Below, one piece after another: positions 1 to 5,925 of a stretch of 7,828 nucleotides of DNA; position 1 is the first letter of the stretch; each line of letters opens with the position of its first letter. Under the pieces are notes generated by a model. It ran no database searches, was not told the DNA's origin, and worked only from the letters and a program-made list of their open reading frames with translations. This DNA comes from UBA920 sp964424635 (lineage in GTDB: Bacteria; Patescibacteriota; Doudnabacteria; UBA920). A program made the position numbers and the translations under genes. Location of the stretch: contig CAYRJC010000040.1 of assembly GCA_964424635.1 (NCBI GenBank), positions 1-7,828 on the forward strand. Reading direction: 5' to 3'.

Positions 1-68
1 TGTAAAAAGAGCCATAAATAAACTGTTTCACTAGTTTCATTTACCTTAATTTTACTGATAATAATAGT

Positions 69-97
69 TTGACTACCAAAAAGAAGTACTATATTAT
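69..97 (+). promoter_or_regulatory. Promoter of the hsp20 gene
   Basis: A TTGACT -35 box (69-74) and a TATTAT -10 box (92-97) are separated by exactly 17 bases, a near-consensus housekeeping sigma promoter. Transcription would begin near 104, leaving a 5' untranslated region of about 65 bases. No CIRCE-type heat-shock operator (TTAGCACTC-N9-GAGTGCTAA) is visible, so any heat control would have to act another way. Confidence 0.6.
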
Positions 98-121
98 GAA
101 AATATACATAACTTATTAAAA

Positions 122-151
122 CTTACCAATCGTACATAATAAAAAGGTAAG
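122..151 (+). repeat. Inverted repeat in the hsp20 5' untranslated region
   Basis: CTTACC (122-127) and GGTAAG (146-151) are perfect reverse complements separated by 18 bases. They lie between the predicted transcription start and the hsp20 start codon, so they could form a weak 6-bp RNA stem or act as an operator half-site pair. The stem does not cover the start codon, and the only Shine-Dalgarno-like bases (GAAAG, 157-161) lie outside it. A function is not established. Confidence 0.3.
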
Positions 152-168
152 ATTCTGAAAGAAAAAAT

Positions 169-831
169 ATGGCAAGACAAAAACAATCATTTTTTGGGAA
201 GATTATGGGTGGTAATGTGGCAGAACCAGAAGTTGGTGAAAAAGTATACGTAGAACAAGATTATTATGATGAAGATACTTCTGTAAATGTTGCGGTTGAT
301 AATTCTGATGAGATGGAAGATGAGGAAGCGGAAGAAGATGTTACTATGGCTGATGAAGAACTAGACGAAAGCGAAGATTACTCTGATGAAGAGGATGTTG
401 AGGAAGATTATGAAGAAGAAGTACCTCAAGCACCACCTGTTAAGCCAGCTGCGGTCTCCACTCCTATTTCTAAGCAAGATGAGGATTGGATGACGGATTA
501 TGAAGGCGCGTTAAATATTGATATGTATCAGACTAAAGATAATGTAATCATCAAGTCTACAATTGCAGGTGTTCGTCCGGATGATATTGATATCACAGTT
601 GCTAATGATATGGTAACTATTCAAGGTAGTAGATCTCGGGAAGAAAAAATTTCTGATGATGATTATTTTTACCAAGAATGCTATTGGGGAGGTTTCTCTA
701 GAAGTGTTATTGTTCCAGTTGATATTGATAGCGAGCATATAGAAGCTGATCTTAAGGATGGAATATTGACAGTCATTGTCCCGAAAGCAGCTAAAGCTAA
801 AACCAAGAAAGTAAAAGTTAAAGGTTTATAA
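169..831 (+). CDS. Small heat-shock protein (Hsp20/alpha-crystallin family)
   Basis: This is an ATP-independent holdase chaperone that would bind unfolding proteins in the cytoplasm and hold them for refolding. The alpha-crystallin domain spans about residues 113-206. It includes a strand reading DNVIIKSTIAGVRPDDIDI (124-142) and the family's signature near the end, a D-G-I-L segment followed by TVIVPK (197-206). A short basic tail carries VKV (215-217), which may serve as the I/V-x-I/V oligomerisation motif. The N-terminal arm is unusual: residues 47-84 contain 26 Asp or Glu, and residues 26-91 contain no Lys or Arg. At 220 residues the protein is longer than the typical 140-160 because of this arm. 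The start at 169 gives a basic MARQKQSFF opening; only a weak GAAAG lies upstream. The gene has its own promoter and a terminator immediately after the stop. The family assignment is firm; the role of the acidic arm is unknown. Confidence 0.93.
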   Translation: MARQKQSFFGKIMGGNVAEPEVGEKVYVEQDYYDEDTSVNVAVDNSDEMEDEEAEEDVTMADEELDESEDYSDEEDVEEDYEEEVPQAPPVKPAAVSTPISKQDEDWMTDYEGALNIDMYQTKDNVIIKSTIAGVRPDDIDITVANDMVTIQGSRSREEKISDDDYFYQECYWGGFSRSVIVPVDIDSEHIEADLKDGILTVIVPKAAKAKTKKVKVKGL

Positions 832-833
832 TG

Positions 834-868
834 AAAATCCGCACATTAATTAATGTGCGGATTTTTTT
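834..868 (+). terminator. Rho-independent terminator of hsp20
   Basis: A perfect 32-base palindrome (834-865), with the GC-rich core TCCGCACAT/ATGTGCGGA and a TTAA-type loop, is followed by a run of seven T (862-868). It begins two bases after the stop codon. Because the palindrome also has A residues on its left, it could work in both directions, but the T run favours the plus strand. Confidence 0.9.
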
Positions 869-924
869 AATACTAACTTTAAAATAATATTCTAACTCAT
901 TATTTCTATTTTAATCTTTTTAAT

Positions 925-958
925 ATAAATAAAAAGCCCGACAATTATTTGTCGGGTT
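925..958 (-). terminator. Rho-independent terminator of the minus-strand membrane protein gene
   Basis: An 8-bp perfect stem, CCCGACAA (937-944) with TTGTCGGG (949-956), closes a TTAT loop. Read on the minus strand it is followed by CTTTTTATTTATATT, a good U-rich tail. It lies 16 bases past the stop codon of the minus-strand gene. Plus-strand T residues after 956 could allow bidirectional use, giving a second barrier to read-through from hsp20. Confidence 0.85.
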
Positions 959-972
959 GTTTTTGTAAAACC

Positions 973-2079
973 TTACATCTTTGTGCTAACAAGTTGTTTG
1001 GTTTTTAATGGCGTAGTTTCCATTCTTGTTGTCAGAAGAGGAGTGGTTTCGATGTTGATACCCTCTTCAAGTAAGAGATGGTTTTGAATTTCATTTTTTT
1101 GTTGTAGAACAATTTCTAATCTTCCATTTATTTCTTCGAATTCTTGTCTAATTTCCATTAGAATTGGATTATGTGATCCATTCATAGAAATATAGTCATC
1201 TGGATTAGCTAGCTCAATCAACTCTCTTGTTCTGTCAAAAAGATCTTTATTGGCAGAATACGAATCTTTTTTGATACTATACTCAGAAATTAATTCTTGA
1301 ATAGAAGCGAGTTTTCTTTGGGCAGAATCCCTGGCATTGATTATTTCTTGTTCTTCTGGAGTAAATTCCTTTAATCTGTTTTCTAGTAAAGGAATTGATT
1401 CAGTTAATTTTTGCTTCATTGTTTCACTTAAAGGCGATTCTTTTCTTTCTAGGTCAGCTTTGCTGCGATTTACCTTTACTTGAATATCATAGCGCTTTTC
1501 GGTTACTTGAATTTTTACTTTCCTTTCAGTATCTATTAATAGTCGACTATTTTTTTCATATTCGTATTGGAAATACTTAATAACTTCTTGATAGAAAAAA
1601 GATTTATCACTAAGAAATTTTCTTTTCTGTTCTTCTATATATAAATTATTTTTACCAAAAATTTTATATTTCCAGTAACTTATTATTATGAACAAGCTCA
1701 TGATTATACAAATAATTAGTAAGGCAGAAAGAGAAAAGATAGCCCCTACTATGATTGCAACGAATATAGCTGCTAATACATTTTGTATTGTGAATTCTTC
1801 TTTTTCTTTCAACATATTAAGAAGATCAACCAGTGGGTAAATAAACATTACAACAAATACTATGATAGGTGGTATTTTAATAATATTCTCATATAATTTA
1901 GAGTTATTTTTTAATTTTAAATACTTACCAAGATTAAGTGTTTGTTCTTTTGCTTCTTCTGCCCACATAGTTTCTAGTGCTTTTTCTATATGGGAGTTAC
2001 CTTCAAAGTTATCAAACTTAAAATAATTTTTTTCGTTTTGATAGTTTTTCTCAAACTTTTCTTTAACTAAAGTTTTCAT
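973..2079 (-). CDS. Unrecognised membrane protein with a helical C-terminal domain
   Basis: I do not recognise a family for this 368-residue protein. A charged N-terminal part (1-68) is followed by a hydrophobic segment at about 70-88, then a long hydrophobic stretch at about 99-135 that could hold two further membrane spans. There is no cleavable signal peptide. The remaining two thirds (about 143-340) is Lys/Glu-rich and looks helical, probably with coiled-coil stretches around 205-270 and 305-335. The tail repeats ETTPL (344-348 and 354-358). The start is fixed by an AGGAGG site seven bases upstream, which is far stronger than anything in front of the neighbouring conserved genes. The gene is a single transcription unit, convergent with hsp20 and divergent from ftsK, with its own promoter and terminator. 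It is very AT-rich. A structural or envelope role would be a guess; that it is a real gene is well supported by its signals and length. Confidence 0.85.
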   Translation of the reverse strand: MKTLVKEKFEKNYQNEKNYFKFDNFEGNSHIEKALETMWAEEAKEQTLNLGKYLKLKNNSKLYENIIKIPPIIVFVVMFIYPLVDLLNMLKEKEEFTIQNVLAAIFVAIIVGAIFSLSALLIICIIMSLFIIISYWKYKIFGKNNLYIEEQKRKFLSDKSFFYQEVIKYFQYEYEKNSRLLIDTERKVKIQVTEKRYDIQVKVNRSKADLERKESPLSETMKQKLTESIPLLENRLKEFTPEEQEIINARDSAQRKLASIQELISEYSIKKDSYSANKDLFDRTRELIELANPDDYISMNGSHNPILMEIRQEFEEINGRLEIVLQQKNEIQNHLLLEEGINIETTPLLTTRMETTPLKTKQLVSTKM

Positions 2080-2086
2080 TATATTT

Positions 2087-2092
2087 CCTCCT
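2087..2092 (-). promoter_or_regulatory. Strong Shine-Dalgarno site of the minus-strand gene
   Basis: AGGAGG on the minus strand lies seven bases before the ATG at 2079. The surrounding 12 bases, TAGGAGGAAATA (2093-2082), are identical to those before the unrecognised gene starting at 4706. This decides the start codon. Confidence 0.88.
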
Positions 2093-2104
2093 AAAATTTG
2101 AAAT

Positions 2105-2120
2105 TTACTTTTTAAAGTAA
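2105..2120. repeat. Palindrome overlapping the -10 box of the minus-strand gene, possible operator
   Basis: TTACTTT and AAAGTAA are perfect 7-base inverted repeats separated by TT. The right arm contains the likely -10 box (2114-2119) of the minus-strand promoter, and the predicted start of transcription is near the left arm. A dimeric regulator bound here would block that promoter. AT-rich palindromes arise by chance fairly often, so an operator role is only inferred. Confidence 0.35.
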
Positions 2121-2142
2121 CACTTTTTATCTATTTTGTCAA
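2114..2142 (-). promoter_or_regulatory. Promoter of the minus-strand membrane protein gene
   Basis: Read on the minus strand, a consensus TTGACA -35 box (2142-2137) is followed after 17 bases by TACTTT (2119-2114), a weak but acceptable -10 box. Transcription would start near 2107, leaving a leader of roughly 28 bases that includes the AGGAGG site. It lies back-to-back with the ftsK promoter. Confidence 0.6.
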
Positions 2143-2171
2143 CCTATGAGTTATTAGAATTAAACCAGAAA

Positions 2172-2180
2172 TGGTATAAT
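2172..2180 (+). promoter_or_regulatory. Extended -10 promoter of ftsK
   Basis: TGGTATAAT is a perfect extended -10 element (TG at 2172-2173, TATAAT at 2175-2180). The -35 position (about 2152-2157, TATTAG) is poor, as expected when an extended -10 compensates. Transcription would begin near 2187, giving a leader of about 28 bases. No Shine-Dalgarno sequence is present before the ATG at 2215. Confidence 0.6.
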
Positions 2181-2214
2181 TTAAAGTGATTTATAAACTT
2201 ATTGAAACTAAAAC

Positions 2215-4482
2215 ATGGCTCGTACTAAACGTAAATATACAAAAAGACAAGATGAAGAAACTCCTTCAAAATTAAAAGCTCCAAAATTAAATCTTGCCCA
2301 CGAAACTAAGCGCAGTATTTCAATTATTGTATTTATTGTGCTGGCGGGGGTGGTGGCTCTTAGTCTTATTGGTACAGCAGGGGTTTTGGGAGAGTTTATT
2401 TTTAAAATTCTCGCTATATTGTTTGGGGTGATGGTTTATTTAGTCCCAATTTTGTTATTGCTTATTGCTTGGATTCTATTTAACTCTAAACCAAAAAAAG
2501 ATCCTAACGAAGATGTTATAGACGAAAATGATGAGGATGATGTGGATTCTCACCCGTTCGCTAGAACTTACCTAGGAGTGTTTTTAATGGCTGGCGGAAC
2601 AGCTGGTTTAATTCATGCTCTATATATAGATAGCTCTCAAACAGCTTTCTCGTTAGCAAATAGTGGTAAGGCTGGTGGTTATCTGGGGGCTTTATTTGCT
2701 GGTCCTCTTGTAGGTTATTTAGGTTTTTGGGCAGGCGGTCTAATAATTTTAGGAATTCTAATTATTGGAATTTTGGTTGCCTTCAATTTTACTCCTCTTA
2801 AGCTTTGGCAGAAGAAAAAAGAAAAAGAATTAGAAAACAAAGTTACTGAACTAAAAATCAACGCAATGAATGATAATGATGAGGAAGAGTTTATAGAGAA
2901 CGAACCTGACGAAGAAAAGAAACCAATAACACTCAAAGAAGTTCCTGATCCAGTTATTAATTTAACCACTGGTACACCACCAAGCAAAGCTGATCTTGTT
3001 GCTGGTGCTATGGAGTCTATAATTTTGGAAGATCGTCGCGATTGGAAACTACCGCCATTTGATTTGTTAGAAGAAAATAAAAGTAAAGTTGACTCTGGTG
3101 ATATTGAATCTAACGTGGCATTAATTCAAAAGACTCTCGCAGATTTTGGAATTGATGTAGAAATGGGAGAGGTAAATGTTGGGCCAACTGTGACTCAGTA
3201 CACTTTTTCTCCAGCACCAGGGGTAAAGTTAAATCAAATTGCTTCACTACAAAGCAATCTAGCTTTAGCTTTAGCGGCACCTCAATCCTTACGTATGGAA
3301 TTGCCGATTCCTGGTAAGGCTTTGGTTGGTATTGAAGTGCCAAACAAATCCACTGCATTGGTAACTTTGCGAGAAGTTATGCAGACCTCTGATTTTGTAA
3401 ATAACCCTGGTAGGTTAGTGATGGCTTTGGGGCGTGATGTAGCGGGTCGTCCGCAAATTACTGATTTGGCAAAGATGCCTCACTTGTTGGTTGCTGGTGC
3501 TACTAATACCGGTAAAAGTGTAGCGGTTAACAGTATGATTTTATCTTTGCTTTATCGCAATACTCCTCAAGATGTAAAGTTTATTATGGTTGATCCAAAG
3601 CGCGTTGAGCTTACTCCGTATAACGGGATACCTCATTTACTTACTTCACCAATCGTTGACACCGATAAAGCAATTAACGCTCTCAAGTGGGCTGTAGCAG
3701 AAATGGAACGACGTTATAAGTTAGTTGCTGAAGCGGGAAAGCGTAATATCACCGAGTATAATGAAAAAAGCGAACTCAAATTACCGTATATCGTTATTGT
3801 TGTTGATGAATTAGCTGATCTTATTGCGGTTGCCAAGCAAGATGTAGAAGCAGCGATTGTGCGATTGGCTCAAATGGCTCGTGCGGTCGGTATTCACTTG
3901 GTGTTAGCAACTCAGCGACCAAGCACAGAGGTTATTACTGGGTTGATTAAAGCTAATATTACTTCTCGTGTTGCGTTTAAGGTTCCGAGTCAGATTGATA
4001 GCCGTACTATTATTGATAGTAGTGGTGCTGAAAAGCTTCTTGGTCGAGGAGATATGTTATTCTCTTCTGCTGAAACTACCAAACCAAGACGTATTCAAGG
4101 TACTCTTGTAATTGAAAAAGAAGTTCATAAAGTTGTTGATTTCTTTAAACAGCAAACCGGCGCAGTTATTTATAACGAAGAAATAATTGAAAAGCCAAAG
4201 CGGGGTTTGAATATTCCTGGCATGTCTAATAGTGGAGGTGGTGATAGCGGCGAGGATGATTTATTTGAAGAAGCAAAAGAAGAAGTGACTCGCGCAGGCA
4301 AAGCTTCCGCTTCTCTTTTGCAGCGTCGTTTGCGCATTGGTTATGCCCGCGCAGCACGTTTATTAGATATTTTAGAAGATGCTGGAATTGTTGGGCCGGC
4401 AGATGGTGCAAAGCCTCGTGAGGTTTATGGTGTATCTGACGCAGAGCGTGCTGAGTACGGCTCTGATGACCAAGATTTATAG
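2215..4482 (+). CDS. ftsK: DNA translocase FtsK (FtsK/SpoIIIE family)
   Basis: This is a septum-anchored, ATP-driven double-stranded DNA pump that moves chromosome ends out of the closing division site and helps resolve chromosome dimers. The order of parts is canonical. A basic N-terminus is followed by membrane segments at about 35-55, 63-89, 118-136 and 155-190. A charged linker (about 195-260) leads to the alpha domain (about 270-400) and the RecA-like motor with Walker A GATNTGKS (428-435) and Walker B IVIVVDELAD (526-535). A QRPS motif lies at 567-570. The C-terminal winged-helix gamma domain (about 680-740), with LLQRRLRIGYARAARLLD at 701-718, reads orienting DNA sequences. At 755 residues it is close to SpoIIIE length and lacks the long linker of the E. 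coli protein. An acidic loop (97-112) joins the second and third membrane segments. The start has no Shine-Dalgarno site but gives a typical basic N-terminus. It has its own promoter. Confidence 0.97.
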   Translation: MARTKRKYTKRQDEETPSKLKAPKLNLAHETKRSISIIVFIVLAGVVALSLIGTAGVLGEFIFKILAILFGVMVYLVPILLLLIAWILFNSKPKKDPNEDVIDENDEDDVDSHPFARTYLGVFLMAGGTAGLIHALYIDSSQTAFSLANSGKAGGYLGALFAGPLVGYLGFWAGGLIILGILIIGILVAFNFTPLKLWQKKKEKELENKVTELKINAMNDNDEEEFIENEPDEEKKPITLKEVPDPVINLTTGTPPSKADLVAGAMESIILEDRRDWKLPPFDLLEENKSKVDSGDIESNVALIQKTLADFGIDVEMGEVNVGPTVTQYTFSPAPGVKLNQIASLQSNLALALAAPQSLRMELPIPGKALVGIEVPNKSTALVTLREVMQTSDFVNNPGRLVMALGRDVAGRPQITDLAKMPHLLVAGATNTGKSVAVNSMILSLLYRNTPQDVKFIMVDPKRVELTPYNGIPHLLTSPIVDTDKAINALKWAVAEMERRYKLVAEAGKRNITEYNEKSELKLPYIVIVVDELADLIAVAKQDVEAAIVRLAQMARAVGIHLVLATQRPSTEVITGLIKANITSRVAFKVPSQIDSRTIIDSSGAEKLLGRGDMLFSSAETTKPRRIQGTLVIEKEVHKVVDFFKQQTGAVIYNEEIIEKPKRGLNIPGMSNSGGGDSGEDDLFEEAKEEVTRAGKASASLLQRRLRIGYARAARLLDILEDAGIVGPADGAKPREVYGVSDAERAEYGSDDQDL

Positions 4483-4501
4483 GTAAAATACATAACCACA
4501 G

Positions 4502-4577
4502 AAATACCAACAACTATATTATCTCAATAGTCCTCGTTTTACTGCTGAGACATTTGAAAACATAGTTGTTGGTATTT
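4502..4577 (+). repeat. Long inverted repeat with nested hairpin after ftsK, probable terminator or structured RNA
   Basis: Two perfect 16-base arms (4502-4517 and 4562-4577) flank a 44-base centre. Inside the centre, TCTCA (4522-4526) pairs with TGAGA (4546-4550), and after one mismatch TAGT (4528-4531) pairs with ACTG (4541-4544, one G-U pair), leaving a 9-base loop. A T-rich tract (to about 4590) follows. The element starts 20 bases after the ftsK stop and is followed by a separate promoter, so termination of ftsK transcription is the simplest role. Its size and nested design are unlike the compact terminators elsewhere in the window. A small structured RNA or a miniature mobile element remain possible; no flanking target duplication is evident. 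Confidence 0.6.
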
Positions 4578-4646
4578 TGTTATTATTTTTGTTATTAAAA
4601 CCTTCTATATATTAATATTGCTAAATAGATATTTAATTTAGATTAA

Positions 4647-4675
4647 TTGACTTTATACAACTTTTATATTATAAT
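4647..4675 (+). promoter_or_regulatory. Strong promoter of the unrecognised gene at 4706
   Basis: TTGACT (4647-4652) and a consensus TATAAT (4670-4675) are separated by exactly 17 bases, the best promoter in the window. An AT-rich palindrome (TAAATA-GA-TATTTA, 4622-4635) lies just upstream and may act as an UP-like element or operator. Transcription would start near 4682, downstream of the ATG at 4676, so that ATG cannot be the start codon on this transcript. Confidence 0.75.
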
Positions 4676-4692
4676 ATGCAAAATAAGAATCT

Positions 4693-4698
4693 AGGAGG
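4693..4698 (+). promoter_or_regulatory. Strong Shine-Dalgarno site setting the start at 4706
   Basis: AGGAGG lies seven bases before the ATG at 4706. It falls inside the reading frame that would open at 4676, which argues for the shorter protein. Its 12-base context (4692-4703) is identical to that of the minus-strand gene's site at 2093-2082. Confidence 0.88.
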
Positions 4699-4705
4699 AA
4701 ATAAT

Positions 4706-5800
4706 ATGAATGATTTTATAGTACAGAAGGTTAATAAAGAAATGTTTTTGATCCAAGAAGGAGAAAATGAAGTTGGGATTTTAGTAATGAATCATAACCA
4801 TGAATTGAAAAGAATTCTTTTTAATACTGATGATTTATCTAAAAGGTTAGCTTTATCTCAGTTAGCATTATGGCATTGCCTATCTTATCAATATGAAACA
4901 AGTTTTTTTGTTGATCAAGATTTAGAAAAATATGTTAATCGAACAAACCGAGACATGCAAAAATCTGATGAACTAGTTGATTTCACAAAAATTCCACAGG
5001 AGATATTAGAACGTCCTCAGGAAGAAATTAATATGATACTAAGGGATAGCGACAAAGTTCAGTTTATTGACTTACATTTTACTGATTACGAAGCTGTCTT
5101 TAAACAAATAGCCGTTCATATGCTCATGTTGTTTAATGTGTTTATAGATGTAGGTGTGGGTGAGTCGACTAGCTTGGCATTTAATTCTATTCCAGTAAGG
5201 TTCACGGTTAAGAGTGGTCACAATTTTAAAATTTGGAATTGTGTTGATAAGCCCTTTGAGGGTCGGTTAAGTGATTCAAATCTTCATATTACTCCTTCAT
5301 ATCATCCGTTTTATAGTGGAGCAACTAGGTATGGTTTAATTAATGGCGATACTGATAGTTATATTAATAGTGAAGTGGTTAATTATCTTCATTGTCCAGA
5401 GGAAGCAAAATCATCATCAAGTCCACATAGTGGTTGGCATGTAACTTGGAAATATGTAAAACATCCATTTTATGGGGAAGGTAAAAATTTGTCTATGGAT
5501 ATTGACTGCTTTCAAATCTTGTCTTTAAAAGGGTTTGAGGAGGTTGTTAATATTGTAATGGCTGCTTTACAATTGAACAGTTTATATTTAGAAGTTTCTG
5601 GTGGATTTTGTTCACCTTATGCTTATTCTCCAAATATAAAAAATCCATATTTGGAAAAAAGTGCTAGAGGAAGTGAACAGGACGTGGTGTGGGAGTATCG
5701 AACTTTAGAAAAAGAAGGTCAATTAGAGAAAAGCTTTGTTCCGAAATGGTTTTTCAAAGAAAAATGGCTGGAAATGTATCCAGAAGTTAAAGAAGCTTAA
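4706..5800 (+). CDS. Unrecognised soluble protein
   Basis: I do not recognise this 364-residue protein. The frame is open from an ATG at 4676, but that codon directly abuts the -10 box and precedes the predicted transcription start. The ATG at 4706 has an ideal AGGAGG seven bases upstream, so it is chosen. There is no signal peptide and no clear membrane span; the most hydrophobic part (about 131-151) is only moderately so. The first 30 residues read like beta strands. The protein is rich in aromatic residues and histidine, has scattered cysteines (58, 179, 230, 268, 302) without a zinc-type CxxC pair, and repeats HPFY (200-203 and 253-256). Regions around 160-215, 243-270 and 293-315 alternate hydrophobic and polar residues and are rich in Gly, Ser and Tyr, suggesting a mostly beta fold. 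No nucleotide-binding or catalytic motif is evident. It is a single-gene unit between ftsK and the rodZ-like gene, with its own promoter and terminator. Function unknown. Confidence 0.85.
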   Translation: MNDFIVQKVNKEMFLIQEGENEVGILVMNHNHELKRILFNTDDLSKRLALSQLALWHCLSYQYETSFFVDQDLEKYVNRTNRDMQKSDELVDFTKIPQEILERPQEEINMILRDSDKVQFIDLHFTDYEAVFKQIAVHMLMLFNVFIDVGVGESTSLAFNSIPVRFTVKSGHNFKIWNCVDKPFEGRLSDSNLHITPSYHPFYSGATRYGLINGDTDSYINSEVVNYLHCPEEAKSSSSPHSGWHVTWKYVKHPFYGEGKNLSMDIDCFQILSLKGFEEVVNIVMAALQLNSLYLEVSGGFCSPYAYSPNIKNPYLEKSARGSEQDVVWEYRTLEKEGQLEKSFVPKWFFKEKWLEMYPEVKEA

Positions 5801-5822
5801 TTTTTTATTATCCAGCTTTGGT

Positions 5823-5856
5823 AAGCAGAGAATTATTCTCTGCTTTTTATTTTTTA
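5823..5856 (+). terminator. Rho-independent terminator of the unrecognised gene at 4706
   Basis: AAGCAGAGA (5823-5831) pairs perfectly with TCTCTGCTT (5837-5845) around an ATTAT loop, followed by TTTTTATTTTTT. It lies 22 bases after the stop codon and separates this gene from the rodZ-like/recA unit. Confidence 0.88.
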
Positions 5857-5893
5857 TTCAGTTAATTTTGAGGGATTTTTAGTAAAAGTTTAA

Positions 5894-5921
5894 TTGACCT
5901 TTATCTGTATGGTAATATAAT
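5894..5921 (+). promoter_or_regulatory. Promoter of the rodZ-like/recA unit, giving a near-leaderless mRNA
   Basis: TTGACC (5894-5899) and a consensus TATAAT (5916-5921) are separated by 16 bases. The ATG at 5926 begins only four bases after the -10 box, where transcription itself should begin, so the mRNA would have little or no leader and no Shine-Dalgarno site. The segment TTAATTGAC around the -35 box also occurs before the gene at 4706. No LexA/SOS-type operator (GAAC-N4-GTTC) is visible. Confidence 0.65.
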
Positions 5922-5925
5922 AGAT

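Noticed and set aside
1..168. Possible end of an upstream gene at the left edge
   Set aside because: The stretch is AT-rich with frequent stops and shows only the hsp20 promoter and leader; no convincing coding frame enters from the edge.
428..435. Nothing abnormal in the acidic repeat codons of hsp20 that would suggest slippage
   Set aside because: GAA/GAT runs in the acidic arm are mixed with other codons and contain no long homopolymer, so phase variation is not supported.
511..738. Open frame antisense to the hsp20 core domain
   Set aside because: An Ile/Asn-rich shadow of the alpha-crystallin domain without translation signals.
1395..1580. Plus-strand open frame inside the minus-strand membrane protein gene
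   Set aside because: Short, and it complements the Lys/Glu-rich helical region; the minus-strand gene has a complete set of expression signals.
2715..2987. Open frame antisense to the ftsK linker region
   Set aside because: It lies wholly inside a confidently assigned gene on the other strand, is Ser/Phe-rich as expected for the complement of an acidic, Lys-rich coding region, and has no ribosome-binding site.
3110..3358. Open frame antisense to the FtsK alpha domain
   Set aside because: Contained in a conserved domain on the other strand and lacks a ribosome-binding site.
4226..4513. Open frame antisense to the ftsK C-terminus that extends into the intergenic inverted repeat
   Set aside because: Its His/Leu/Gln-rich translation is the complement of the conserved FtsK gamma domain; no promoter or Shine-Dalgarno site was seen, and its start lies in the left arm of the repeat.
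4622..4635. AT-rich palindrome TAAATA-GA-TATTTA upstream of the promoter at 4647
   Set aside because: Only A/T bases in short arms; easily a chance match in this composition, so it is noted under the promoter and not claimed as an operator.
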